Shown: positions 43,793 to 53,169, counted from the first letter of the stretch. The stretch: DNA of 64,000 bases from Gammaproteobacteria bacterium (GCA_027459765.1 DAIDHD010000051.1:97852-161851), one strand, 5' to 3'. Notes: generated from the letters alone by a model not told the origin. Numbers and translations: made by a program.

Positions 43793-44814
43793 CGGTCCCC
43801 GCCACCCGACGCCGCGCCGCCGTATCGGCGCCGCGGATCGAACCAGATCTCCCGAATGAAGCGCCGCCGCCCGTCCACGCCGAACTGAATCACCACGTCG
43901 ATGAGTGCGTGCAGCAGGTGCTTGATGTCGGCGCGCGGCATTTCGCGTCCGGCCGGGTTCTGCTTGACGAGCAACACCAACTGCTCGAAGGCCAGTTCGG
44001 CACTGGAGGCGTGCACGCTGGTGATCGAGCCGGGATGCCCGGAATTCACGTTGCGCAGATAATCGAAGGCCTCCTCGGCACGCAGCTCGGCGAGCAGGAT
44101 CCGATCGGGCTTCATGCGCAGACAGCACTCGAGGAGCTGTTTCGGAGTCACCCTCGCAACGCCCTGATCGTCCTTGGAATAGAACAGGCGAACGTGGTTG
44201 GGGTGCCCGTCCAGCGACAATTCCTGAGTATCCTCGATGGTGATCAGGCGCTCGTGGGCCGGGATCTCGCGCAGCAGCGCCCGGGTCCAGGTGGTCTTAC
44301 CGGACCCCGTGGGACCCGACACCACGATGTTCTTGCGGCCACGCACCGCGACGCTCATGAAGGCGACGAAGTCGCCGGCCGCGAGCAAACGGGCGAGCGT
44401 GCGATCGGTGTCGTCGGGCCCCGCGCCGGCCGGCCGCGTGCGCTCGAAGATGCCACGGCGCGCGAGTTCCTCGATGCACCACACCGTCGTCGACGGGCGT
44501 CGGATCGACAGCGCCACACAGCCCGGCGTCGTGGCCGGCGGCAGCACGATCTGCACGCGCTCCCCTTCAGGCAACGAGGCCGACAGCAGCGGACTCGATG
44601 CGTCGACGCGCTGCTGGCTGCGATTGGCCACCAGTTTGGCGAATCTCAGACACCAATCGAAATCGGCCGCGGGCAGCTCCTCGCGCCGCCATCCGGCACT
44701 GGTCTCGATGAATGCCTCGCGCGGTCGATTGATGCAGACTTCCGTGACGTCCGAACTCGCCAGGATCGGCCGCAGCACGGCGAGCGCGAGATCGAGCGAG
44801 GATGCTTCCGCCAT
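43789..44814 (-). CDS. virB11: VirB11-family secretion ATPase
   Basis: 341-residue hexameric ATPase powering type IV secretion. The N-terminal domain includes SDVTEVCINRPREAF and AGWRREEL. The C-terminal motor has Walker A VSGPTGSGKTTWTRALL, the Asp box IEDTQELSL, Walker B ILLAELRAEEAFDYLRNVNSGHPGSITSVHA. Motifs and length are typical of VirB11/TrbB. It lies four bases after virB10 and overlaps the following coupling protein by four bases, the usual order for conjugative systems. Confidence 0.96.
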   Translation of the reverse strand: MAEASSLDLALAVLRPILASSDVTEVCINRPREAFIETSAGWRREELPAADFDWCLRFAKLVANRSQQRVDASSPLLSASLPEGERVQIVLPPATTPGCVALSIRRPSTTVWCIEELARRGIFERTRPAGAGPDDTDRTLARLLAAGDFVAFMSVAVRGRKNIVVSGPTGSGKTTWTRALLREIPAHERLITIEDTQELSLDGHPNHVRLFYSKDDQGVARVTPKQLLECCLRMKPDRILLAELRAEEAFDYLRNVNSGHPGSITSVHASSAELAFEQLVLLVKQNPAGREMPRADIKHLLHALIDVVIQFGVDGRRRFIREIWFDPRRRYGGAASGGGDR

Positions 44815-44818
44815 GGGC

Positions 44819-46081
44819 TCAACGCCGGCTCACGGCCTGCAGCGCGTAGACGCTGCGAAAGTCGAGATCGCGCGCGACGAGCACCTGGATACGATCGCCA
44901 TTGCGCTTGCGAATCGTGGGAGGAATGTTGATGGTGCCCTTCAGGACCTCGGTGAGCACGTCCTGGGAAACGGTCGGATTGACGATCACGGCGCCTGGTG
45001 CGGCGGCGGATGACTGGATACCCGCCTGCACGGCTCCCTCGATGACCGACACCAGCATGGCGGCGCCGAACCGCTGCCAGAAGTGCCGATCGACCTCGCC
45101 GGGCAATCCCGACCGACCGAGTTCGTCGGCGCCGGGCGACGCCAGCGCCACGACGACTCCCGCGGGGGTTCGCGCCTCGGTCCACAACACGAAGACCCGT
45201 GCGGCGCCCGGTTGCACCTCGCCGCGAGTCTCGCCGATCAGCTTGGTACCGCGCTCCAGCAGCACCACCGTGCCGTCGCCGCCGAACACGTCGGTGGCCG
45301 TGATGCAGGTGGTCATGCCCGGTAGCGTCGAGTCGATCGCCGTCTCGAGGGTGCAGTCGATGAAGGCTCCCTTCGCCAGGATGAGCCGCTGCGGCGGCAG
45401 GCGTCGGGCCTGCACCCCGGGCTCGGCGACGTTGCGCAGCCAGGGCGCGAGCGCGCCGTGATTCGCCGCGTCGGCGGATGCGGCAACCGCGGCGGGTCCG
45501 GCCGCGGCGCCGGTGGAGACCGCCGATGGCGGCGACGGCGCATCGAGCCGTGCGTAGGCGACACCCGTCAAGCGTCGTGCCTCGGGCGTAGGCGCCGTAC
45601 CGGCGGCACCCGCGTCCGGCGATCCGCGGGCGGCGGTGGCCATGACGGCCGGCACGGCGGGCTCGAGTGGCGCGGACGCGCCGGGGTCGCCGGCGAGTGG
45701 TAACTCCGGCAGCGTAATCGGGGCGGCAGCCGCCGTGGCACCCGCAGACGGAGCGGCTTCCAGTGGCAGCTCACGGGCAGCGGACGATGCGGGCGCGATG
45801 GGGGGTGGTCGAAGCTCGCCGAGGCTCGGCAACGGCGCTTCGCTTTGCGCCTTTTGTGCAACCGCCGTCTGCGCCGCCTGGCGTACGCGGCTCGGCCGCG
45901 CAAGCGCCACTGCGTAATACCACGTCAGGAACCCGGCGCCGATCAGACCGATGAGCCCGATCGAGATCACGCTGCCGAGGCGGGCGTGCACGGAGGCGGT
46001 GCGCTCGATGGCGCGCCGCGGCCGCTCACCGGCCACGGCCGGACCGTCGCCCGGATCCCCGTCGACGCGCACGCCACTCAC
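44819..46081 (-). CDS. virB10: VirB10-family core-channel protein
   Basis: 420-residue protein bridging inner and outer membranes in the type IV secretion core complex. One transmembrane segment (ISIGLIGLIGAGFLTWYYAVAL) near the N-terminus precedes a long Pro/Ala-rich periplasmic linker. The C-terminal TrbI/VirB10 domain contains LILAKGAFIDCTLETAIDS, GGDGTVVLLERGTKLIGE, VVALASPGADELGRSGLPG and INIPPTIRKRNGDRIQVLVA. GTG 46081 overlaps the virB9 stop as GTGA. Confidence 0.95.
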   Translation of the reverse strand: MSGVRVDGDPGDGPAVAGERPRRAIERTASVHARLGSVISIGLIGLIGAGFLTWYYAVALARPSRVRQAAQTAVAQKAQSEAPLPSLGELRPPPIAPASSAARELPLEAAPSAGATAAAAPITLPELPLAGDPGASAPLEPAVPAVMATAARGSPDAGAAGTAPTPEARRLTGVAYARLDAPSPPSAVSTGAAAGPAAVAASADAANHGALAPWLRNVAEPGVQARRLPPQRLILAKGAFIDCTLETAIDSTLPGMTTCITATDVFGGDGTVVLLERGTKLIGETRGEVQPGAARVFVLWTEARTPAGVVVALASPGADELGRSGLPGEVDRHFWQRFGAAMLVSVIEGAVQAGIQSSAAAPGAVIVNPTVSQDVLTEVLKGTINIPPTIRKRNGDRIQVLVARDLDFRSVYALQAVSRR

Positions 46082-46908
46082 GGCATCACCTCCCGGGTCT
46101 GCCGCTCGACGTCCGGTGCGACTGTGCCGCTGTCGAGACGCACGCCGCTGCCGGCGAAACCGCGATTGACGACGCAACCGGTCTCGCGACCCCTGCGCAA
46201 CACGAAGCGACGCGCAATCCGGTGCACCACGATCTCGTCGGCTTCGACACTGAAGTTCACCAGCGACTCGCTGTCGTCCTCGTTGCGCACGAAGATCGCC
46301 GGCAACTCGGCGTTGCTCGCGAAGCGCAGCCGGGTCCGGACGCCGTCGTCGGTGGTCGCGATGGGCTGGAGCAGCGGGCTGCCGCAGTACCAGTAGTCCC
46401 GGTTGAGCGGCCGCTCGGCACGCGCACGATCGAGTTGCCGGTCCAATTCCCGCGACTGGGCCGCCTCGGCGGGGGCCGGTGGATAGTCGAATCGCAGCGC
46501 GTACACCACGTCCGGATCGTCAATCGAGGGCGGATGCGCACTGACGGTGTAATCGAACAGATACTGGCGCCGGTCGGTGAGTACCGTGAGATTGGTGGAC
46601 ACGTGCAGCGCCTTGGGCTTGAGAAACAGGTGATTGGCCTCGCTCGCGTAGGCAAGTCCCTCGATGTCCCCCGCGCCCAGGCCGACGAAGCGCTCGCCGC
46701 GCTCGAATTCCAGGTCGATCTGGTAACCGACGAATCCCCGCAGGCGATATACCTGATCCCCGTCGTAGAGAACGCGGCGCACGCGCGCGTCCGTGGCGCC
46801 GCGGGGCGGCACGGCTGCGGCAAGGCCGGGGACTGGCCCGGCGCACAGAGTCGCGCCTCCCAGCGCGACGCCCAGAAGCAAGCGGGCGAGGATGCACGAT
46901 CGCTCCAT
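46078..46908 (-). CDS. virB9: VirB9-family core-channel protein
   Basis: 276-residue exported protein of the outer-membrane core complex. A signal peptide (LARLLLGVALGGATLCAG) is followed by the VirB9/CagX domain: DQVYRLRGFVGYQIDLEFE, LFLKPKALHVSTNLTVLTDRR, YLFDYTV, and the C-terminal FASNAELPAIFVRNEDDSES with ETGCVVNRGF. ATG 46908 is favoured by AGGAG eight bases upstream; GTG 46911 is an alternative. It overlaps virB8 and virB10 ends. Confidence 0.95.
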   Translation of the reverse strand: MERSCILARLLLGVALGGATLCAGPVPGLAAAVPPRGATDARVRRVLYDGDQVYRLRGFVGYQIDLEFERGERFVGLGAGDIEGLAYASEANHLFLKPKALHVSTNLTVLTDRRQYLFDYTVSAHPPSIDDPDVVYALRFDYPPAPAEAAQSRELDRQLDRARAERPLNRDYWYCGSPLLQPIATTDDGVRTRLRFASNAELPAIFVRNEDDSESLVNFSVEADEIVVHRIARRFVLRRGRETGCVVNRGFAGSGVRLDSGTVAPDVERQTREVMP

Positions 46909-47660
46909 CACGGCGACTCCTGCGATGTGGAACGGTGCCCCGGCGCCGGCGGCTGCGACGGAGTGGCGGCCACCGGCAACACTTCGGGTTCGGTGCGAAA
47001 GTCGATGACCTTGAAGCCCAACGGGTTCCAGCGTCTGACGCGAGGATCCTGCGACGGCGGGCCGTAGGCGTACTGCACCGTGGCGATCCAGTGCGAGAGT
47101 CGCTCCTCGCCCCCGCCGGCGGACTCATCCGCCTTCACGTAGCGCACCTGGGCGAGATCGCGCACGCCGCTTGCGTGCGTGAAGAAGCTCACTGCCTGCA
47201 CCTGAACCCGAACCGCGCTGCCGTCCTTGTGGACATTGAGCGGTGAGGCCGGATTGGTGGTGGCCCACTGGGCGTACCAGGACTGGTTGCGTTGGGCCGA
47301 GTGAAAGGCGCCACACTCCTCGTAGTCGCTCTCGGCGGTCGCGAAGTTGAAGCGCTCGCAGGTGCTGACGTAGTGATACAGGAAGTAGCGCGTCACGGCC
47401 TCCTCCATGCGTGCCGTCCCCGTGAACACCGGCACCACGTCGACGATGCCGGTCGTGGAGTCGACCCGTACCACGAAGGGCTCGACACGTTTCAAGGGCA
47501 TGAGCCCGGCGAGAGCCGCCGAACAGGCGATGGCTGCGATCCAGCCCGCGGCCGCCACCATCCACGCCACCCGCTGCGAGCGGCGCGCCTGGCGAACGCG
47601 GTCTGCGTCCCAGGACTGGGCCTCCCGGAAGTACGCCTCGAGCGCGCCCGCCTCACTCAC
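46908..47660 (-). CDS. virB8: VirB8-family inner-membrane protein
   Basis: 250-residue bitopic protein of the type IV secretion assembly. Cytoplasmic N-terminus (EAYFREAQSWDADRVRQARR), one transmembrane segment (VAWMVAAAGWIAAIACSAALAGL), and a periplasmic NTF2-like VirB8 domain starting LKRVEPFVVRVDSTTGIVDVV, with RYFLYHYVSTCERFNF and FRTEPEVLP. GTG 47660 overlaps the stop of the small lipoprotein gene as GTGA. Confidence 0.95.
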   Translation of the reverse strand: MSEAGALEAYFREAQSWDADRVRQARRSQRVAWMVAAAGWIAAIACSAALAGLMPLKRVEPFVVRVDSTTGIVDVVPVFTGTARMEEAVTRYFLYHYVSTCERFNFATAESDYEECGAFHSAQRNQSWYAQWATTNPASPLNVHKDGSAVRVQVQAVSFFTHASGVRDLAQVRYVKADESAGGGEERLSHWIATVQYAYGPPSQDPRVRRWNPLGFKVIDFRTEPEVLPVAATPSQPPAPGHRSTSQESP

Positions 47661-47833
47661 GGCGCGCTCCCCGGAATGCTGCCTGCAGGCGCGGGCGATG
47701 CCGGGGGCACCGCCGACGAGGGCTGCCGCACGGGCAGCGGCGGGTTGATGGGAACGAGGTGCGCGTCGCAGCGCGGCGGTCCCGCCTGACAGCCCGCCAG
47801 CCAGAGGACCGCGCACAGGATCGATCGCCTCAT
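47657..47833 (-). CDS. Small VirB7-like lipoprotein
   Basis: 58-residue protein too small to be obvious by length alone. The N-terminus MRRSILCAVLWLAGC is a lipoprotein signal with lipobox LAGC (Cys15). The mature peptide CQAGPPRCDAHLVPINPP then Pro/Ser/Ala-rich resembles the small lipoproteins encoded between virB6 and virB8 in conjugation systems. Both ends overlap neighbours by four bases (ATGA with virB6, GTGA with virB8), strongly supporting translation. A structural role stabilising VirB9 is known for VirB7 and inferred here. Confidence 0.82.
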   Translation of the reverse strand: MRRSILCAVLWLAGCQAGPPRCDAHLVPINPPLPVRQPSSAVPPASPAPAGSIPGSAP

Positions 47834-48849
47834 ATGCTCTCTCCGCCGAAGACTTCCCCGTGGATGCCGCCGCCGGCGCTCGCGTGGCCGCCCGAGTCGC
47901 CCGCGCTTGGCGCCGGGCGCGGCTTGGTCGCCGGCTTGCCCGGATTGATGCGCCCCGCCACCGCTTTGGCGACATCCCAGGCGCTTTCGCGGACGCGTCC
48001 ACCAACGGCCAATCCCCGCTCGATGCCGCGGCCGATGACCCCCGAGGACTGCAGCGCGACTCCGCCGCCCAGCGCCGCCGCGATGGGCATGACTTGGCGC
48101 AACAGCAGGAATACCAGCGCCGCCATGAGCATCAGATCGAGCGCATCGACGGTGGTGACCAACGCACCGAGGGCCAGCGTCTGGGTGGCGAAGGACTCCA
48201 TGATCTGCAGCAGCAAGGCCGCCACCATGATGGTGAGCACCGTGACCAGCGCGTAGGTGGTCAACTGGCCGAGCCAGGCCATGAACAGCCGGCGCGTCGC
48301 ACCGAACAGCGCAAGCCCGATGAACAACGGTCCGAGGGCGAGCAGCACGGCGAGCGCCACGTCCGCCAACGCGATCAGGAACATCACGTACACGCACAGC
48401 AACCCGAGCAGTGCCCAGAGCGCAGCAGCCGCGATGGCGCACTCCAGCTCCGAACCCCAGCCAGAACTCTTGTCCCAGAGGTGGCCGGCCACGGCGCCGC
48501 CGCGTTCCCAGATGGTATCGACGGCGGACACCGGATCGGAGCCGCCCACCACGGCGGCCGCGAGCCGTGCCGGCGCGGCGTAGAAGGTGTCGACGATCAC
48601 CGTGTTGTAGAGCCACAGGTGCAGCCCGCCGCCGAGCACCATCACGATGATCGCGATGCGCTTGAAGCCCGCCATGACCGGCTCCTGAATCTGGCCACTG
48701 AGTTGCAGATATCCCCAGGCCATGACGTAGACCGTCGTCAGCGTGACCAAGGCGGGCTCGAGCGTGTCGGCGAGCCGCGCGGTATTGGTGCCGACGTAGG
48801 TCGCGAGCTGCTGGTTGAGCCAGTTCCAGAAGGTGCCGAAGAATCCCAT
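47830..48849 (-). CDS. virB6: VirB6/TrbL-family inner-membrane protein
   Basis: 339-residue polytopic protein with about six hydrophobic helices (for example VALAVLLALGPLFIGLALFG and LVTVLTIMVAALLLQIMES). VirB6 marker positions include AWGYLQLSGQIQEPVMAGFKR near the N-terminus and a Gly/Pro-rich C-terminal tail. VirB6 forms part of the inner-membrane channel. It starts 20 bases after virB5, and its stop overlaps the small lipoprotein start. Confidence 0.93.
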   Translation of the reverse strand: MGFFGTFWNWLNQQLATYVGTNTARLADTLEPALVTLTTVYVMAWGYLQLSGQIQEPVMAGFKRIAIIVMVLGGGLHLWLYNTVIVDTFYAAPARLAAAVVGGSDPVSAVDTIWERGGAVAGHLWDKSSGWGSELECAIAAAALWALLGLLCVYVMFLIALADVALAVLLALGPLFIGLALFGATRRLFMAWLGQLTTYALVTVLTIMVAALLLQIMESFATQTLALGALVTTVDALDLMLMAALVFLLLRQVMPIAAALGGGVALQSSGVIGRGIERGLAVGGRVRESAWDVAKAVAGRINPGKPATKPRPAPSAGDSGGHASAGGGIHGEVFGGESI

Positions 48850-48869
48850 GACTTCGGATCTCCGCGCGT

Positions 48870-49583
48870 TCAGGGGGCGGGACGGAATCGACGACCGAAC
48901 TCGCCCTGGGTGGCGATGGCGGCTTCGCGTGCCGCCAATTGCTCCGCGCGCTGCTCGGCCACCGTGCTCTGGTAGAGGACCTGCATCTTCGTTTGCTCGT
49001 TCTGCAGCATCGCCACCTCGGCGCCGATGCGTGCCTGAAGGTCGAAGATGGCCTTCGGATCGCTCGCCGCCGGGATGGTCGCTATCAGGGATTGCAAGGA
49101 CGCGAAACGTGCGCTCGATGCGGCCAACGCCTGCCGGGTGACGACTTGCTGGAGCGCGACGGTCTGGCGTGCCGCAAGCAATTGGGAACTCTGGGTTGGC
49201 GACAGCGTCGCGAGTCGCTCCGGCGTCAGCACCGCATTGGCGGCCTGCAGACCGTTGACCCCTGTCGCCAGCGCGGCATAGGCGCCACCGCCGCCCGCGA
49301 GCGCCCCTTGCAGGTCGGTCCAGGTGCTCGGCAGGTAGTTGCGCACGGTACCGGCGAGGAGATTCTGCATGCCGCGGTTGCCGGACATCGCCGCCAACGT
49401 TTGTTGCGCCTGCTGCAATTGGGCACGGGCGGTCTGCAGCTGCTGTTGCAGCGTCTGCACTTCGGTGACGAGCTGCGCGACGGCGGCGTTGTCGATCACC
49501 GCCCATTGCGCATGCGCAGGCATGGCCAAGAAGGCGGCGAGCGCCGATCCGAAGATCCAAGTGCGCGAGCGTCGGTCAAACAT
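48870..49583 (-). CDS. virB5: VirB5/TrbJ-family pilus-associated protein
   Basis: 237-residue exported protein. The signal peptide ends near MPAHAQ; the mature protein begins QWAVIDNAAVAQL and is strongly helical with coiled-coil Gln/Leu repeats (LQQQLQTARAQLQQAQQTL), as in VirB5/TrbJ. These proteins sit at the pilus tip or base. ATG 49583 lies inside the end of virB4, an eight-base overlap. Confidence 0.92.
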   Translation of the reverse strand: MFDRRSRTWIFGSALAAFLAMPAHAQWAVIDNAAVAQLVTEVQTLQQQLQTARAQLQQAQQTLAAMSGNRGMQNLLAGTVRNYLPSTWTDLQGALAGGGGAYAALATGVNGLQAANAVLTPERLATLSPTQSSQLLAARQTVALQQVVTRQALAASSARFASLQSLIATIPAASDPKAIFDLQARIGAEVAMLQNEQTKMQVLYQSTVAEQRAEQLAAREAAIATQGEFGRRFRPAP

Positions 49584-52071
49584 GGGTGTCTCCTGGGGAT
49601 GACGTGGAACGCAACGGGCGCTCCGCCGCAAGAAACGCGTCGAGCCAGCGCTCCGGCGCCTCGCCGTGGGCCGCCATGAGCCGTTCGAGCCTCTCGAGGC
49701 GGTCGCGCCGTCCTGACAACACCGCAAGCTCGGCCTCGAAGCCGCGCAGGTCGAGTTGGCAGAGCAGGCTGCCCGGCCCCTGCTTGAGCAGAAATTGGCG
49801 CGACGCCGGTCCGGCGCCGCGACACAGGAGGTCGAACTCGCGCGCCCGCAGCCCCATGCCGTCGGCGTACTCGCGCGGATCGGCGTCGTCGTTCGGAAAG
49901 AAGATCTTGGTGGGCGTTTGTTCCACCAGCGTGCGGCTGATCGGACTGTCGAGCACGTCGCTCACGCTTTGCGTCGCCAGACACATGACGCCATTGAGCT
50001 TGCGCCAGGTCTTCGGGCCGTCCTTGGCGAAGGATTCGAATGCCGGGTCGGCCAAGAGTCGCCAGAACTCGTCCATCCAGCACACGAACGGGCGACCGTC
50101 GAGCAGGCTGCGCACGCGGTGGAACAGGTACAGGGTGATCGGCGTGCGCGCCCGCGGGTGATCCAGGAATTCGGTGACGTCGATGCCGACGACACGGCAG
50201 TGTCCGGTGCGCGCTTCGAACGTGTCCTCCGGATGGTCAAACGCCCAGGCGTAGTCGCCGCGGCAGGTGGCGCACCAGCGCGACAGGCGCGCGTGCAAGC
50301 CACCCGGATCGGTCGGGTCCAGGAACTCCAGCAGGCGTGACAGGCGCCGCGCCGACGGCTCGAGTGCGAGCGTCCCGCGCAAGGCCTGCTCGAGATCGGC
50401 CTCCTCGCGGGCCGTGGTGCGGTGGTGCTCGGGCGATGCGTGCCCGACCTCCCCCAGAACGCGCAACCAGTGGCGCAGGAACTCGAGGTGTGTCGGGGTG
50501 CACGGCAATTGCAGCGGGTTGAACCCGGTGGCCATCCCGTTCCGTAGCGCCAAATATTGGCCACCGAGAGCCCGCACCAGGATTTCCAGACCCCGGTCCT
50601 TGTCGAACAGCACCTGCCTGACTCCGCGCCGCGCGAGCATCGCGACCAGGAAGGCGATCAGCACGGTCTTGCCCGACCCCGTGGGTCCGCAGATCAACGT
50701 GTGCCCGGTGTCTTTGCGACGGCCACCGTCCGGGTCGCGCGGGTCGCCGGCGTGCAACGAAAAGTGATACGGAGATCGGGCGCTGGTCACGAGCACGGTG
50801 AGCGCGTCGCCCCAGTGATTGCCCGTGGCACGGCCACCGGGATAGGCGTGAAAAGGTGCCATGGCCGCGAAATTGCGCGACGTGATCGCCGATTTGCGGG
50901 GGCGCAGTCCGAACTGGCCCGGCAGTTGCGCCCAGAAGGCGGCTTCCAGAGCCAGGTCTTCGCGGGCCACGAGCATGCCGGTGTCGGCGAGCAGCGCGCG
51001 CGCCAGGGCGAGGCGCTCGTTCAAGCGCTGCAGGCGATGCCTGGGTTCCTCCGCACCGCCGCCTTGCGGTTCGTCCAGGATCTGCAGGGAGAAGTGGTGG
51101 TCCCCCATGCAGAATTCGTTGCTGGTGAGCGCGTCGAGCGCCTCGTGCAATTCCTCTGCCTGGGACAGGGCGAAGTCCCCGGCGTTGCGCAGGCGGTGGC
51201 CTTGGCGTTGCAGCAAGCCCTGCGCGGTCGCCTTGGCGAGAAAGGCGAACGACTGCGTCATCACGAACGGAAAGGGCGCCGCCAGCAGGCGATCGAACAT
51301 CGCGACGACGCTCGGGGTCGGATATTCCTTGATTCCGAGCATGGCGCCGACCCGCGTCGCCGTCGATGCCCGATATTCGATCGTTTCGGAGCCGAAAATC
51401 AGCCGCGTGGCCGAAAGCGCCTCGTTCACCGGTCCGCGTGGCAGAGGCATGCGCAGCCGCTCGCCATTGACGAGCAGCGCCAGGTATTCGAGCAGTGAAG
51501 AGCACCACACGGTCTCGTGCCGGTAGATGCCGAGCGGCTGCGGATCGTAGCGCTCGAGGCCGGCGGCGATCGTCTTCGCGAGCTTGTCGCAGGCGTCAAC
51601 CGCGTCCGCGATCTCGCGCGGATCGATTCCCCGCTGCGCACGTGACAGCCAGCGCGACAACGTGCCCGCAACCGGATCGGCGGTGTGGCGGTACACCGCC
51701 GCCAGGTACAACTCGTTGACCCACAGCGACTCGCCCGCCATGCGCCTCCGATACCCGGCTTCCAGCCGCGCGGCGAAGTCCGCGGTCGCCGTCGACTCCT
51801 GCGGTGCCGGCAGCGCCGCGGGCAGGCGTACCACGTGCGTCCACAGCGCAACATTCGGTGCCGCCACGTTGCGCCACAGAACGTTGAGTCGTTCGTGCCA
51901 CAGGTTGAGATCGACGTCGTCGCAGGTCTCGAAGTTCGCTCCGCCGAGACGAAAGGCCTGCACGTACTCGCCGTGCTCGGTGCGCACCAGGCGCGGGGCC
52001 ACGTGCGCGCGGTAGGGAATCCGGCCCGCGGCGGGGACATCGTGGCGCGGCAGAATGCCTGCCGCGATCAC
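49576..52071 (-). CDS. virB4: VirB4-family type IV secretion ATPase
   Basis: 831-residue large ATPase of conjugative type IV secretion, full length for VirB4. N-terminal CagE/VirB4 domain begins GRIPYRAHVAPRLVRTEHGE; the C-terminal motor has Walker A LICGPTGSGKTVLIAFLVAML, DKDRGLEILVRALGG, Walker B VCWMDEFWRLLADPAF, and LATQSVSDVLDSP. It overlaps virB3 as ATGA and virB5 by eight bases. Confidence 0.96.
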   Translation of the reverse strand: MIAAGILPRHDVPAAGRIPYRAHVAPRLVRTEHGEYVQAFRLGGANFETCDDVDLNLWHERLNVLWRNVAAPNVALWTHVVRLPAALPAPQESTATADFAARLEAGYRRRMAGESLWVNELYLAAVYRHTADPVAGTLSRWLSRAQRGIDPREIADAVDACDKLAKTIAAGLERYDPQPLGIYRHETVWCSSLLEYLALLVNGERLRMPLPRGPVNEALSATRLIFGSETIEYRASTATRVGAMLGIKEYPTPSVVAMFDRLLAAPFPFVMTQSFAFLAKATAQGLLQRQGHRLRNAGDFALSQAEELHEALDALTSNEFCMGDHHFSLQILDEPQGGGAEEPRHRLQRLNERLALARALLADTGMLVAREDLALEAAFWAQLPGQFGLRPRKSAITSRNFAAMAPFHAYPGGRATGNHWGDALTVLVTSARSPYHFSLHAGDPRDPDGGRRKDTGHTLICGPTGSGKTVLIAFLVAMLARRGVRQVLFDKDRGLEILVRALGGQYLALRNGMATGFNPLQLPCTPTHLEFLRHWLRVLGEVGHASPEHHRTTAREEADLEQALRGTLALEPSARRLSRLLEFLDPTDPGGLHARLSRWCATCRGDYAWAFDHPEDTFEARTGHCRVVGIDVTEFLDHPRARTPITLYLFHRVRSLLDGRPFVCWMDEFWRLLADPAFESFAKDGPKTWRKLNGVMCLATQSVSDVLDSPISRTLVEQTPTKIFFPNDDADPREYADGMGLRAREFDLLCRGAGPASRQFLLKQGPGSLLCQLDLRGFEAELAVLSGRRDRLERLERLMAAHGEAPERWLDAFLAAERPLRSTSSPGDTHV

Positions 52072-52454
52072 GATCGCACCCCCGATGTGCGGCAGAGCGG
52101 CAGCGTCGGCGCGGCGCGCCGTCGGCCGCGCGCATCGGGCACGTCCAACGCCAGCGCGGCGTAGCTACTGGCGCGCCACGGACGCCACTGCCGCAGGCGC
52201 GCCGCGAGCCGGGTCTGCCCCCAGAGCAGCAGGAGGTCGAAGAACCGCGGATCGCGGGCGCACAAGAGTAGACACACCCCGTGAATCGGCACGCAGACGA
52301 GCAGCGCGAGGAGATTTTTACCGAGCAGGAAAATCTCCATCGTGAACACGACGTTGCAGAGCAGCGCGGCGTAGGTCACGCCCCAGCGCATCGGCGGGCG
52401 GGTCGCGCCCACGAAGAGCGGATCGGCGGTGAGGCCTGGATTGCGCTCTCTCAT
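52068..52454 (-). CDS. virB3: VirB3-family protein
   Basis: 128-residue inner-membrane protein. N-terminus MRERNPGLTADPLFVGATRPP is the VirB3 signature, followed by two hydrophobic helices (GVTYAALLCNVVFTMEIFLL; LLALLVCVPIHGVCLLLCA) and DPRFFDLLLLWGQTR. VirB3 works with VirB4 in pilus assembly. The C-terminus is longer and more basic than average. It starts three bases after virB2. Confidence 0.94.
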   Translation of the reverse strand: MRERNPGLTADPLFVGATRPPMRWGVTYAALLCNVVFTMEIFLLGKNLLALLVCVPIHGVCLLLCARDPRFFDLLLLWGQTRLAARLRQWRPWRASSYAALALDVPDARGRRRAAPTLPLCRTSGVRS

Positions 52455-52457
52455 GGG

Positions 52458-52751
52458 CTATACACCGAACATCCCGCGCACCCAGGTGACGATCTGCGGG
52501 GCGCCGAAGGCGATGGCGATTCCCAGGATGGCGCCAAAGCACCAGCCCCATGACATCCGGTTCGCCATCGCCATGGCGCCGAGCGCCATGATGAGAATGA
52601 TGGCCACCGGCGTCAGCCACGCAAGAATGTTGGTCTGCAGCGCCGTGGCACCGGTCATGAAGGGGGAGGCTTGCGCCAACGCCAGCTGCGGTGCGAACGT
52701 CCCGGCGGCGAGGACGAACACGGCGGCGCGAGCCGCCGGTCCGATGAGCAT
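52458..52751 (-). CDS. virB2: VirB2-family conjugative pilin
   Basis: 97-residue pilin precursor. An N-terminal signal (AAVFVLAAGTFAPQLALAQ) precedes the mature pilin with two hydrophobic helices (ILAWLTPVAIILIMALGAMA; WCFGAILGIAIAFGAPQIV). Size and layout match VirB2/TrbC. ATG 52751 is chosen; GTG 52763 is possible. It lies between ssb and virB3 in the conserved order. Confidence 0.92.
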   Translation of the reverse strand: MLIGPAARAAVFVLAAGTFAPQLALAQASPFMTGATALQTNILAWLTPVAIILIMALGAMAMANRMSWGWCFGAILGIAIAFGAPQIVTWVRGMFGV

Positions 52752-52773
52752 TCCAGCACGCACGGCGACGACC

Positions 52774-53169
52774 CTAGATCTCGGACTCGACGGCCGCCAG
52801 CTTGTGCTCGTCGCGCCGCGCGAGTTCCTCGCGCTTGACCTTGCCCGGCGCGCCGAAGCGAAACGTCTGCACCACGAAGGAATGGTCGTACTGTTTTTCG
52901 CCGTCCTTGTCGGTCCAGTTGTTGGCGCGAATCTGTGCCTGCAGGATGAGCTGATCGCCCTTGCGCGCGTTCCTGGCGATGGCTTCTCCCAGACTCTCGA
53001 AAGCGACGAACCAGACGCTGGTGGCGAGCTCACGGGCCTGGCCCTGCTCGTCCTTGCCGGCGTAGTCGTTGCCCACCAGGCAGAAGCGCGTGTACGTCGT
53101 GTCGCCCTTGACCGCGAGTTCCGGATTCTTGGCAAGATTGCCGATGGCGGTGACCGTGAAGCTGTTCAT
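52774..53169 (-). CDS. ssb: Single-stranded DNA-binding protein (element-encoded)
   Basis: 131-residue OB-fold protein beginning MNSFTVTAIGNLAKNPELAV, with TRFCLVGND, WFVAFESLGEAIARNARKGDQLILQAQIRANNW and YDHSFVVQTF, all SSB core features. It lacks the acidic C-terminal tip (DDDIPF-like) of chromosomal SSB and is shorter, as for plasmid or element versions. The first gene of the transfer operon, it has GAGGAG six bases before ATG. It probably coats incoming single-stranded DNA. Confidence 0.93.
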   Translation of the reverse strand: MNSFTVTAIGNLAKNPELAVKGDTTYTRFCLVGNDYAGKDEQGQARELATSVWFVAFESLGEAIARNARKGDQLILQAQIRANNWTDKDGEKQYDHSFVVQTFRFGAPGKVKREELARRDEHKLAAVESEI

